Positions 6,566 through 15,007 of a stretch of 31,132 nucleotides of DNA are shown in pieces (position 1 is the first letter of the stretch; each line of letters opens with the position of its first letter). The stretch comes from BHER01 sp051652245 (GTDB lineage: Bacteria; Bacillota_I; Bacilli_A; Culicoidibacterales; Culicoidibacteraceae): positions 1 through 31,132 of the forward strand of contig JBOFTV010000007.1 in the NCBI GenBank assembly GCA_051652245.1, given 5' to 3'. The position numbers and the translations under genes are program-made. The notes below the pieces were generated by a model that had not been told where the DNA came from, ran no database searches, and saw only the letters and a list, made by a program, of their open reading frames with translations.

Positions 6566-6833
6566 ATTTTAATTTGCTTTCGTGGAATTTCTTCATAATT
6601 CCTTGGCTTGATAATAAATCTCTAACTGTATCTGTTGGTTGAGCTCCATTTGCTAACCATTTCAAAGCTAATTCTTCATTAAATTTAATTTCTTGTGTTT
6701 TTGCAACTGGATTATACGTTCCAATCGTTTCAATTGAGCGGCCATCACGTGGTGCACGAGAATCTGCTGCTACAATACGATAAAATGGTGCTCTTTTTGA
6801 ACCCATTCTTTTCATGCGCAATTTTACTGCCAT
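6564..6833 (-). CDS. rpsP: 30S ribosomal protein S16
   Basis: A small-subunit ribosomal protein needed for 30S assembly. The 89 residues match the family along the whole length: MAVKLRMKRMGSKRAPFYRI at the start, then the DSRAPRDGR-IETIGTYNP block, and a C-terminal SSQGIMKKFHESKLK. It starts with ATG behind GGAGG. It lies 85 bases after ffh, as in Bacillus, but that gap contains a near-consensus promoter, so it can be expressed independently of the smc-ffh unit. rpmG follows. Confidence 0.97.
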   Translation of the reverse strand: MAVKLRMKRMGSKRAPFYRIVAADSRAPRDGRSIETIGTYNPVAKTQEIKFNEELALKWLANGAQPTDTVRDLLSSQGIMKKFHESKLK

Positions 6834-6868
6834 AATTTCATTCCTCCGTTATTTTTACTATAGTTATT

Positions 6869-6897
6869 AGTATACATGTTTTCAATTCATCTGTCAA
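6869..6897 (-). promoter_or_regulatory. Strong sigma-A promoter of rpsP
   Basis: Minus-strand -35 TTGACA (6892-6897) matches consensus exactly. The -10 TATACT (6869-6874) follows after 17 bases. It is among the strongest-looking promoters in the window, as expected for a ribosomal protein gene. Confidence 0.85.
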
Positions 6898-6918
6898 CCT
6901 TTTTTGTTTAACACTTGC

Positions 6919-8358
6919 TTAAAAAGGGAATCTACCTTTTTTGCCACCACGTCCACCTGGCTGGGAGCGTCTAGCTTGACGACTTCCACCACCCATGCCA
7001 TTTAACATACTTCCAAGATCGCCCATGCCATCAAGTGGATTTTTACCGCCTTGCATCATTTGGCCCATTTTTTTCATCATTGTTTTTGATTGTTCAAACT
7101 GTTTTAACAGTTGGTTAATTGCTTGAACTGTTTGTCCCGATCCAGCAGCAATTCGTTTTTTGCGACTGGCATTGAGGAGTGAGGGCTTTTTGCGCTCTTT
7201 TGGTGTCATTGATTTAATAAGTGCTTCTGTGTGGCTAAGCTTTTTGTCATTTACTTGTGAACTTGCCTGTTTCATGGCATCTTTATTCATTCCCGGAATC
7301 ATCCCTAATAGACTATCAATTGGCCCCATTTTCTTCATTTGTTGCATCTGTGACAAGAAGTCCTCTAAATTGTAGTCTGATGCAAACATTCTTTCTGCGG
7401 CATGCATTGCATCCTCTTCTGATATTTCTTCTTGTGCTTTTTCAATGAGTGAAACAACATCCCCCATCCCCAAAATCCGATCCGCCATTCTATCAGGGTA
7501 AAAAATTTCCAAACCATCAATTTTTTCACTGATTCCGACAAATTTAATCGGTACACTTGTTAAACTACGGATTGAAAGAGCACTACCACCACGGGCATCG
7601 CCATCAAGTTTAGTTAGTGTTGCACCGGTTACACCTAAGGTATCATGGAATTCAATTGCAACATTTACAGCGTCTTGACCAGTCATTGCATCAATTACGA
7701 GCATTATTTCGTTTGGCTGTGCTACTTGTTTGATATTAACTAGTTCCGCCATTAATTTTTCATCAATATGCAAGCGACCAGCAGTATCTATTAATAGATG
7801 TGTTGCACCATATTGCTTGGCTGCTACAATTCCTTGTCTTACAATTTCCACAGGGTTAACATCGGTTCCTAAATCAAATACAGGAACATCCAGCGAATTT
7901 GCTAATGTCTTTAGCTGATCAATTGCTGCAGGGCGATAAACATCCGCTGCGATGAAAAAAGGTTTTGCTGCGGACTTTTTTTTCAATGTGTGGGCTAGTT
8001 TTGCGCTTAGGGTTGTTTTACCACTTCCTTGGAGTCCAACCATCATAATTGTTGTCATTCCTAATAAGTTTGTATTTAGTGGGACATCGCTTTCACCCAT
8101 TAAGTTTTGGAGTTCGTCACGAACAATTTTGATTACTTGTTGTGAGGCACTTAAGGATTCCCAAATTGCCATTCCTTCTGCTTTTTCAGTGATTGTTTTC
8201 ATGAAAGCTTTGACAACAAGATAGTTGACATCGGCTTCTAATAATGCAAAACGTACTTCTTTAAGGGCTGTTTTGATGTCCGCTTCCGTTAGTTTTCCTT
8301 TTTTTCCTAGTTGAGAAAATGTTTTTTGGAGTCTGTCTGATAATTGATCAAATGCCAT
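6919..8358 (-). CDS. ffh: Signal recognition particle protein Ffh (SRP54)
   Basis: The GTPase of the signal recognition particle. It binds signal sequences of nascent membrane and secreted proteins and docks with FtsY. Domains in order: the N domain (about 1-90); the G domain with GLQGSGKTT (about 108-116), DTAGR and TKLDGDARGG; and a methionine-rich M domain (about 300-430) with MIPGM and the RNA-binding region SLLNASRKKRIAAGSG. A Gly/Met/Arg-rich tail extends it to 479 residues, some 30 longer than Bacillus Ffh. Its ATG overlaps the ylxM stop by one base (TAATG), implying translational coupling. It is transcribed with smc, ftsY and ylxM. Confidence 0.97.
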   Translation of the reverse strand: MAFDQLSDRLQKTFSQLGKKGKLTEADIKTALKEVRFALLEADVNYLVVKAFMKTITEKAEGMAIWESLSASQQVIKIVRDELQNLMGESDVPLNTNLLGMTTIMMVGLQGSGKTTLSAKLAHTLKKKSAAKPFFIAADVYRPAAIDQLKTLANSLDVPVFDLGTDVNPVEIVRQGIVAAKQYGATHLLIDTAGRLHIDEKLMAELVNIKQVAQPNEIMLVIDAMTGQDAVNVAIEFHDTLGVTGATLTKLDGDARGGSALSIRSLTSVPIKFVGISEKIDGLEIFYPDRMADRILGMGDVVSLIEKAQEEISEEDAMHAAERMFASDYNLEDFLSQMQQMKKMGPIDSLLGMIPGMNKDAMKQASSQVNDKKLSHTEALIKSMTPKERKKPSLLNASRKKRIAAGSGQTVQAINQLLKQFEQSKTMMKKMGQMMQGGKNPLDGMGDLGSMLNGMGGGSRQARRSQPGGRGGKKGRFPF

Positions 8359-8702
8359 TAGATATCTCTCCCGTCTTTCATATTTTTAAAGGCCTCTGTT
8401 GCTGCTGCTATTGCTGCTATATCATTGCTAATAAGCGCATTTTCAACCGCTACTAGGTATGTTTCATAGATGTAATGTAGTCGTAATTTTTGTTCTAACA
8501 TTTCTAGCTTTTGACAGGCTTTTTGAATTTGTGTGTGAATTGCCACACGACTTACTTCGTAATTTTCAGCGATTTCACTTAATGAATAGTCTTCTTGAAA
8601 ATATTGCTCCATATAATCATATTGCTTTTGTGTCAGCAGCTTGCCATAGTGTGTCAGCAACTCACTATAGTAAATTTTTGTTTCAATTTTTGTCTTTTCC
8701 AT
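8358..8702 (-). CDS. ylxM: YlxM-type helix-turn-helix protein of the SRP operon
   Basis: A 114-residue protein of the UPF0122/YlxM family. It has a sigma-region-4-like helix-turn-helix at about residues 17-55 (LTQKQYDYMEQYFQEDYSLS followed by EIAENYEVSRVAIHTQIQKA). Family members sit beside ffh in many Firmicutes and are thought to modulate the SRP pathway; the details are not well settled. The C-terminal third is helical with an Ala-rich tail. It begins 5 bases after ftsY and overlaps ffh by one base, the usual family context, which makes the call secure. Confidence 0.93.
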   Translation of the reverse strand: MEKTKIETKIYYSELLTHYGKLLTQKQYDYMEQYFQEDYSLSEIAENYEVSRVAIHTQIQKACQKLEMLEQKLRLHYIYETYLVAVENALISNDIAAIAAATEAFKNMKDGRDI

Positions 8703-8707
8703 CTATA

Positions 8708-9745
8708 CTACTCCTTTTCAAATAAATCGGCAAATAGTCCATATAAATAGTTTTCTAAAATGAAGGGTGATAAATCATTTACACCTTCACCTAACCCAAT
8801 AAATTTAACTGGTATTTTTAATTCTTTGGCGATGGCTAACACAATTCCCCCTTTGGCACTACCGTCTAATTTACTTAGGACCACACCCGTTAATGGTGCG
8901 CAGAGACCAAAAGCCTTGGCCTGCGACATTCCGTTTTGTCCAGTGGTGGCATCGATAACAAGAAATGTTTCGTGTGGAGCTGTAGGCAGTTCTTTTTGAA
9001 TAACGCGATATAATTTTTCGAGTTCATTCATAAGGTTAACCTTATTTTGTAAGCGACCCGCTGTATCACACAGTAGGACATCGTAATGTTCTGCTTTTGC
9101 TTTTTTTACGGCATCGAAAATTACGCCAGAGGGGTCACTATTTTCTTTTCCTTTGATAATGTCAACGCCCACTTTCTGCGCCCATTTGTCAAGTTGGTCA
9201 ATTGCACCGGCTCTAAATGTATCACCAGCAGCAAGGAGCACTTTTTTATTTTGGGCTTTAAGTTTCGTGGCAAGTTTTCCAATAGAAGTTGTTTTCCCTG
9301 CACCATTTACACCAACAAATAAAATTACTGTGGGTTCGCCAGCAGGAGCATATTGAATTTCAAAGGATTTACCCGCGATGTTATCAAGGTAGATTTGATG
9401 TAATTGCTCAACAATGATTTCATTGCAGGCTTGCGGATCAGTGATGTTTTCCCGTTTTACCCGCTTTTGTAAATTTGCTGATAATTCCATAACTGTATCT
9501 AGTCCAACATCGGCCATGATTAAGGCATCTTCTAGTTCTTCAAAATAGGCTTCATCAATTGTGTTGAATGCTGACATAATATTAGCAAATGCTGACATAA
9601 TTTGCGTTCGACTTTTGGTCATGTTTTGGTGATAGTAATTGATGCTATCGGGTGTGTCTTCTCCCGTTTGATTTTGCTGGGATTCGCCTTTTTGGTCCGT
9701 CGAATTATTAGAAAATAGCTGTTTAAATTTATTGAAAAAACTCAT
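8708..9745 (-). CDS. ftsY: Signal recognition particle receptor FtsY
   Basis: The membrane-associated GTPase that receives Ffh-ribosome complexes. A short polar N-terminal region (about 1-45) carries a basic/hydrophobic start (MSFFNKFKQLF) that may touch the membrane. The N domain (about 45-130) and the G domain follow. Motifs are GVNGAGKTTSIGKLA, DTFRAGAIDQL, DTAGRLQNK and SKLDGSAKGG. The FtsY-type GLGEGVNDLSPF near the end separates it from Ffh. At 345 residues it is a compact form like that of Bacillus, without the long acidic A domain of E. coli. It lies 14 bases after smc. Confidence 0.96.
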   Translation of the reverse strand: MSFFNKFKQLFSNNSTDQKGESQQNQTGEDTPDSINYYHQNMTKSRTQIMSAFANIMSAFNTIDEAYFEELEDALIMADVGLDTVMELSANLQKRVKRENITDPQACNEIIVEQLHQIYLDNIAGKSFEIQYAPAGEPTVILFVGVNGAGKTTSIGKLATKLKAQNKKVLLAAGDTFRAGAIDQLDKWAQKVGVDIIKGKENSDPSGVIFDAVKKAKAEHYDVLLCDTAGRLQNKVNLMNELEKLYRVIQKELPTAPHETFLVIDATTGQNGMSQAKAFGLCAPLTGVVLSKLDGSAKGGIVLAIAKELKIPVKFIGLGEGVNDLSPFILENYLYGLFADLFEKE

Positions 9746-9759
9746 TATTTCATCATCCT

Positions 9760-12738
9760 TTATTCTATTAGTTTGTTAGCTTCTTGTAAGCGGACCGATA
9801 ATATTTTTGAAATTCCGGGCTCTTCCATTGTAACACCGTATAAAACATCCGCACATTCCATCGTTCCTTTACGATGGGTAACAACAATAAATTGTGTATC
9901 CTTACTAAAAACTTTTAAGTAGTGGGCAAAACGATCAACATTAGCATCATCTAGGGCTGCTTCTACCTCATCTAAAATACAAAAAGGAACGGGCTTGGTC
10001 TTTAATATTGCAAAAAGTAAAGCAATCGCCGTCAATGCACGTTCGCCACCAGATAATAAAGATAGATTTTGATTTTTCTTACCTGGGGGTTGGGTGTAAA
10101 TATCAATTCCACTTGTTAGAAACTCGCCTTTTTGTTCTAATCTTAACTCTGCTGTTCCACCACCAAACAGCTTTTTAAAGGTTTGGGAAAAGTTTTCTTG
10201 GATTGTTTTAAAAGTTTGGGCAAAGCGTTCTTGCATTTCATGGTCCATTTCTTTAATGATCATCAGTAAATTATCTTCTGCTTCGTCTAAGTCGGCTTTT
10301 TGATCCGTTAAGTATTCAAAACGCTCAGAAACCCGGACGTACTCATCAATCGCACCTAAATTTACGGTACCAATTTTATCAATTGCTGTTTTGAGTTCAA
10401 AAACCCGCTTTTCAACCGTTTCATATGGTTGCGCTATGTCTAAATCTTTTACACTTTCATACGATCGCTGGTATGTTTCCTGTAGGCGACTTACTTTATT
10501 ACCAGCTTTAATTTCGGCGGTATTTTGTTCAATTTGGAGCTTTTGGTAAGCTTTTTGGAGTGATTTATCTTCTAAATCGGCTGCACGATTTCGTTTTAGC
10601 GAGTCATTACGTTGTGTATCAGTTTTTATGCGGGTTGTTCGAAGCCCATTAATCTGGGCAATGATTTCGGATCTTTTTTGATCAAACTTGGTATACGAGG
10701 TTCCAAGTTGGCTTGCAGCTTTATCAATTTGTTCTAGCTCTGCTTCATTTTTCTGTTTACGTTCATTTAACTGAATTATTTGCTCATGTATATCTTGCTT
10801 TTGTGCCAGCATTTGTGTTAGTTGGTGCTCAAAAACATGCTGTTTTTGGACAATAGATTGAAGGTTTTCGACCGCTGCTTCAAATTGCATTTTCACATCT
10901 TCAGTAGCAAACATATTCTGTGTAATAGCTTCTTCAATTTGTGCTAGCTCTTGTTCTAGTTCGTGTTTTATGTTAGCAAGTGTTTCAATTTCTTTTTTTT
11001 GCGAGAGGAGACCAGTCTTTTCATTTTTTGTTTCTCCACCTGTTAAACTCCCCCCACGATGAACAACTTCTCCAGCAAGTGTGACAATTCTAAAACGAAA
11101 ATTCGTCTTTTTAGCAATCATATTTGCTTGTTCTAATGTTTGAGCAATAATTGTCTGCCCTAACTGTTGAAGAAAAACATCTTCATAGCGCTTGTTGTAG
11201 GTTAGTAGTTCACTTGCTAGTCCAATAAATCCTGCTTCCGCCTTTAATTTATTATATTGTTCTGCTGTTAGTGTCTGCCCTTTGATAATATCCAGGGGTA
11301 AAAATGTTGCTTTTCCTAATTTTTGTTTTTTAAGGTAAGAAATTGCTTTTTCGGCATCTTTTTGTGTGTTTGTTATAATGAATTGTAGCGCATTCGCTAA
11401 TGCTGTTTCAATGGCTTTTGTATATTTCTGCTCGACTTCAATTAAGTCAACAATTGTTCCATTTATTCCTTCAAGCTCACTTCGTTTGCTTCCTTTAATT
11501 ATTTCACGGACACCTTGAAAAAGATTAGTTAGTGAATCATTGATTTCTTGTAGTGTTTGATGACGTGAGTTTGTTCGCTGAAATGCTGATAATTTATCCA
11601 TTTTCTGTTGTTTTAGCGTCTCTAACTTTGTAAGTTTTGCTGACATCTTTTGATAGGCTTCGGCTTTTTGCGCCTCGGCTTGATTAATTTTAAGCTTAAA
11701 GTCAACTTTTGTACTATTTTGCTCGAGTTTTTCGACTTGTTCTAATTTTTTTGTCAGAATTAAGACATCACTATCTAATTGCTCAATTGTTTCTCCGAGG
11801 TGTTCTGTTTTCTGTGCATGCATTTGTTGTGCACCTTTTGCATGTTCGGCATCTTTTGTTACAAGTAATAGCTGTTCTTGGGCTGTTGCTACAGCATCAT
11901 CAAGACTTGTAATGTCTTCTTCTAGTTGTTGCTGTAATTTAATTTCTTTTTCGCTTATGATAACCTGCTCCGCAAGCTTCATGCTCATTTTATTTAATTG
12001 TGTTTGTAAGGAATCATATTCCTTTGACAGCAGTTTTATTTCATATGCTAACAAACTAATTTCTAATGATTCTAGTTCCTCTTTTTGTTCAAGATAACTT
12101 TTGGCTGCTTGTGCTTGCTTACCCAAGGGTCCAACTTGCAATTCTAGTTCAGCAATAACATCTGATACTCGTTGTAAGTTTTCATGTGTCTTTTCCAGGC
12201 GTCTGAGTGATTGCTCTTTTCTTGTTTTATATTTTAATACTCCCGCAGCTTCTTCAAAAATTGCCCGTCGGTCAACTGGTTTGCTATTTAAAATTTCATC
12301 AATTCGACCTTGACCAATAATACTAAATGACTCTTTACCTATTCCTGAATCCATAAATAAATTTGTCACATCTTGTAACCTTACTTTTTGACCATTTATT
12401 AAATAAATACTTTCGCCATTTCGATAAAGCCTTCTTGTTACACTTACTTCCGTAAAATCAAGCGGTAATTTATGGTCTTCATTATCCATTACAAGTGTCA
12501 CTTCTGCAAATCCCAATTGCTTTTTCGAAGCACTTCCTTTAAAAATAACATCCTGCATATTACCGCCGCGCAGCGTTTTAGCTGATTGCTCGCCTAAAAC
12601 CCAGCGTGTAGCATCAACAACATTACTTTTCCCACTACCATTTGGACCAACAATTGCGCTCATCCCTGTGTCAAATTCGATCGAAACACGATTGGCAAAC
12701 GACTTAAATCCATAAGACTCTATTCTTTTTAAAAACAT
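9760..12738 (-). CDS. smc: Chromosome condensation ATPase SMC, short-armed form
   Basis: The condensin ATPase that organises and segregates the chromosome with ScpA and ScpB. Walker A GPNGSGKS is at 31-38, and the Q-loop/head continues to about 165. The first coiled-coil arm runs about 170-405. The hinge (about 420-570) has the glycine-rich RGGSLTGGE end. The second arm runs about 575-845. Signature LSGGER is at 895-900, Walker B CILDEVEAALD at 920-930, followed by THRKG. All catalytic parts are intact. At 992 residues it is about 190 shorter than Bacillus SMC (about 1186), and the loss is shared between both arms. This length resembles mycoplasma SMC. The rnc gene that usually precedes smc is missing here. 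It has its own extended -10 promoter. Confidence 0.96.
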   Translation of the reverse strand: MFLKRIESYGFKSFANRVSIEFDTGMSAIVGPNGSGKSNVVDATRWVLGEQSAKTLRGGNMQDVIFKGSASKKQLGFAEVTLVMDNEDHKLPLDFTEVSVTRRLYRNGESIYLINGQKVRLQDVTNLFMDSGIGKESFSIIGQGRIDEILNSKPVDRRAIFEEAAGVLKYKTRKEQSLRRLEKTHENLQRVSDVIAELELQVGPLGKQAQAAKSYLEQKEELESLEISLLAYEIKLLSKEYDSLQTQLNKMSMKLAEQVIISEKEIKLQQQLEEDITSLDDAVATAQEQLLLVTKDAEHAKGAQQMHAQKTEHLGETIEQLDSDVLILTKKLEQVEKLEQNSTKVDFKLKINQAEAQKAEAYQKMSAKLTKLETLKQQKMDKLSAFQRTNSRHQTLQEINDSLTNLFQGVREIIKGSKRSELEGINGTIVDLIEVEQKYTKAIETALANALQFIITNTQKDAEKAISYLKKQKLGKATFLPLDIIKGQTLTAEQYNKLKAEAGFIGLASELLTYNKRYEDVFLQQLGQTIIAQTLEQANMIAKKTNFRFRIVTLAGEVVHRGGSLTGGETKNEKTGLLSQKKEIETLANIKHELEQELAQIEEAITQNMFATEDVKMQFEAAVENLQSIVQKQHVFEHQLTQMLAQKQDIHEQIIQLNERKQKNEAELEQIDKAASQLGTSYTKFDQKRSEIIAQINGLRTTRIKTDTQRNDSLKRNRAADLEDKSLQKAYQKLQIEQNTAEIKAGNKVSRLQETYQRSYESVKDLDIAQPYETVEKRVFELKTAIDKIGTVNLGAIDEYVRVSERFEYLTDQKADLDEAEDNLLMIIKEMDHEMQERFAQTFKTIQENFSQTFKKLFGGGTAELRLEQKGEFLTSGIDIYTQPPGKKNQNLSLLSGGERALTAIALLFAILKTKPVPFCILDEVEAALDDANVDRFAHYLKVFSKDTQFIVVTHRKGTMECADVLYGVTMEEPGISKILSVRLQEANKLIE

Positions 12739-12775
12739 GTTGTACCCTCATTTATTTTTTTATATATACTATTCC

Positions 12776-12784
12776 ATTATACCA
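12776..12784 (-). promoter_or_regulatory. Extended -10 promoter of smc
   Basis: On the minus strand TGG directly precedes TATAAT (12776-12781), an extended -10. No convincing -35 is seen, because the expected position is occupied by the upstream terminator stem and its T tract. The start would be near 12770, about 30 bases before the smc ATG. Confidence 0.65.
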
Positions 12785-12817
12785 AAAAAAGCTCACATTT
12801 CATAGTGTAGCTTTTTT
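12784..12817 (-). terminator. Terminator after the uraA-methyltransferase pair
   Basis: Arms AAAAAAGCT (12785-12793) and AGCTTTTTT (12809-12817), with a further ACA/TGT pairing past one bulged base, are followed by U residues on the minus transcript. It begins 10 bases after the methyltransferase stop. Confidence 0.8.
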
Positions 12818-12827
12818 AACTATTATA

Positions 12828-13598
12828 TTATTTATTCCATTCATAAAGCGCAATCCCTGTGGCAATTGCCACATTTAGCGATTCCACATTATTTTTCATG
12901 GGGATTGTGACTTTATCGATTTTAAGGTTACCCCAGTTAGCATGAGAAATTCCATTGCCTTCATTCCCGATAATAATGGCTTGTTTATCATTTTTATTCA
13001 TGTTAGAAATAGCAATTCCTTCCATATCTAGTGAAAGAACTTCATACTTATTTTGCTCAAGATACTGCGAAATTTCTTCATAAGCTAATCGCGCAATCTG
13101 CATAAAAAAGGTAATTCCCTGTGTTGAGCGAATTAATTTATCATTATAAAAATCAACAGTTTGCGGTGTTGCTAAGACCGTTGTAATCCCAAATGCCGAA
13201 GCCGTTCGTAAAATTGTTCCAACATTTCCAGGATCCTGTAAACCATCTAAAATCAACACTTGTTTGGGTGTGGCTAGCGTTACTTCATTAATTTTAGCGA
13301 TTCCAAAAATTCCTTGTGGTGTTTGCGTTTGGGTAATCTTATAAGCAATATCATCTGCAATATAATCACATGGCATGTCTGCTGTAATTTCCAGAATTTT
13401 TTTGCTGCCACAGTAAATGATATTCTCAACGATTTCATATTTTTCTGTTATTAATATATGATCTAATATGTTAGCTTTATTCGCCTCTTGAATAAGATGT
13501 TCTCCTTCAATAAAAAACTCTTGCATTTGTTTCCGGTACTTTGGTTGTTGTATTTTCTTGATATCTAAAACGATACTATTTGAAAGTGATGTTATCAT
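12828..13598 (-). CDS. TrmH/SpoU-family RNA 2'-O-methyltransferase (YsgA/RlmB-like)
   Basis: An S-adenosylmethionine-dependent methyltransferase that methylates ribose 2'-OH in RNA, most likely 23S rRNA. A substrate-binding N-terminal domain (about 1-95) precedes the knotted SPOUT domain. Its three motifs are clear: LDGLQDPGNVGTILRTA with the catalytic Asn and Arg, IIGNEGNGIS, and IPMKNNVESLNVAIATGIAL. At 256 residues it fits the YsgA subgroup. The exact target nucleotide cannot be assigned, so I give no symbol. Its ATG overlaps the uraA stop by four bases (ATGA), indicating translational coupling to a permease, an unusual partner. Confidence 0.9.
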   Translation of the reverse strand: MITSLSNSIVLDIKKIQQPKYRKQMQEFFIEGEHLIQEANKANILDHILITEKYEIVENIIYCGSKKILEITADMPCDYIADDIAYKITQTQTPQGIFGIAKINEVTLATPKQVLILDGLQDPGNVGTILRTASAFGITTVLATPQTVDFYNDKLIRSTQGITFFMQIARLAYEEISQYLEQNKYEVLSLDMEGIAISNMNKNDKQAIIIGNEGNGISHANWGNLKIDKVTIPMKNNVESLNVAIATGIALYEWNK

Positions 13599-14929
13599 AC
13601 TAGTTCCTCCAATTCTTCATTTGTTTCTAAATTATTTGCACCATAAGCAAGCTCTTTATTTGGTAGTATCCCATGTAAAATTATTCCCGTTAGTGCTGCA
13701 AGAACAATTCCACTAATTGAAATTGTTGCTCCCAAGAAAGTAATATTTATTCCGCCCGCACTACCAATTCCAATAATCAGCATGACACCTATCATAATCA
13801 CATTTCGCTCAGCTTTTAAATCGATATTATTTTCGACAAGAACTCTAACACCATTTAAGGCTATCATACCAAATAAAATAATCGAAACACCACCAATAAC
13901 GCCAGTTGGAATTGCTTGAATCAACGCTGCAACTTTACCAATAAATGCCAAACAGATAGCACCGACAGCTGCTCCACCAATAACATAGACTGAGGCAATT
14001 TTTGTCAAGCTAATAACCCCAGTATTTTCAGCATAAGTTGTGTTTACGGGACCACCCACAAAACCCGCAAACATTGTTGCCAAACCATCACCAAGTAATG
14101 TTTTTTGGAGGCCTGGATTTTTTAATAGATTACGTCTAATAATTGTTCCCAAAACAATGTGGTCACCAATATGTTCAGACAGGGTTACAATTGTTACAGG
14201 GAAAACAATTAACAGAATTTCCCAATTAAAACGTAATCCATTACTGAAAAAAAAGCGAAATGCTGGCAATGAAAAAATTGGCGCTGTATGGACACTTTCA
14301 AAATTAACTTTGCCTAATACAGCTGCGAGTACATATCCCGTAATAACCCCAATTAAAACCGGAATTAATTTAATATTTCCTTTTCCATAAAGTGTAATAC
14401 CAATAATAACGGCAGTTGTTACAAGTGAGATTAATACTTGCAACCAATCAATATTTTGCCCCTTAGGGACAATAAGTCCCACAGAGGTCATCGCATAGTT
14501 TGCCAGTCCTAAACCAATTACCATGATAACAGGACCAATAACAACAGGTGGAAGTATTTTATAAAACCAATCTGTCCCAAAAAGGCGGAAAATTAATGCC
14601 ATCATCACATAAATAAAACCAACTGCCATAACAGCAACACCATAGTTCATTGTTGCATTATCGCTATTGTAAGACAAAACCGCAATAAGTGGTGTTATGT
14701 AGGCAAATGATGAGCCTAGGTAGACGGGTGACTTTGCTTTTGTGCAAATAATATATATTAATGTCCCCACACCACTTGTAAATAAAGCGATGGAAACCGG
14801 GAGTCCTACCAGAATTGGCACAAGTACGGTTGCACCAAACATTGCAAAAACATGTTGCAGGCTTAAAAGTAGCCAAATTTTCTTGCTTGGTTTTTCGTGT
14901 AAATCGAGAATTAAGTCATTCTGTTTCAT
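13595..14929 (-). CDS. uraA: Uracil permease (NCS2/UraA family)
   Basis: A membrane proton-uracil symporter for base salvage. The 444 residues contain about 14 hydrophobic helices. The family signatures are SEHIGDHIVLG, with the substrate-binding Glu, and FVGGPVNTTYAENTGVISLT, with the second Glu and the NTTY-type motif. The first 20 residues, including LDLHEKPSK and the QHVFAMFGATVLVPIL block, are classic for the bacterial UraA/PyrP group. The ATG is preceded by AAAAGGAG. I see no PyrR-binding anti-terminator in the 78-base upstream gap, which only holds the sigA terminator. It may be expressed by read-through from sigA. A four-base overlap joins it to the methyltransferase gene. Confidence 0.94.
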   Translation of the reverse strand: MKQNDLILDLHEKPSKKIWLLLSLQHVFAMFGATVLVPILVGLPVSIALFTSGVGTLIYIICTKAKSPVYLGSSFAYITPLIAVLSYNSDNATMNYGVAVMAVGFIYVMMALIFRLFGTDWFYKILPPVVIGPVIMVIGLGLANYAMTSVGLIVPKGQNIDWLQVLISLVTTAVIIGITLYGKGNIKLIPVLIGVITGYVLAAVLGKVNFESVHTAPIFSLPAFRFFFSNGLRFNWEILLIVFPVTIVTLSEHIGDHIVLGTIIRRNLLKNPGLQKTLLGDGLATMFAGFVGGPVNTTYAENTGVISLTKIASVYVIGGAAVGAICLAFIGKVAALIQAIPTGVIGGVSIILFGMIALNGVRVLVENNIDLKAERNVIMIGVMLIIGIGSAGGINITFLGATISISGIVLAALTGIILHGILPNKELAYGANNLETNEELEELV

Positions 14930-14970
14930 TATTGATACTCCTTTTATTTAGGTATAGGCTTAGACAGTGG

Positions 14971-14998
14971 AAAAGTCTTTTGCCCATGACAAAAGACT
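14971..14998 (-). terminator. Hairpin terminator after sigA
   Basis: Arms AGTCTTTTG (14974-14982) and CAAAAGACT (14990-14998) form a 9-bp stem with a 7-base loop. Only four U residues follow on the minus transcript. Termination is probably partial, leaving read-through into uraA. Confidence 0.6.
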
Positions 14999-15007
14999 CT
15001 TACCATA

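Noticed and set aside
14930..15007. PyrR-dependent attenuator before uraA
   Set aside because: Only one short terminator hairpin is present, with no anti-terminator pairing or PyrR-binding loop.
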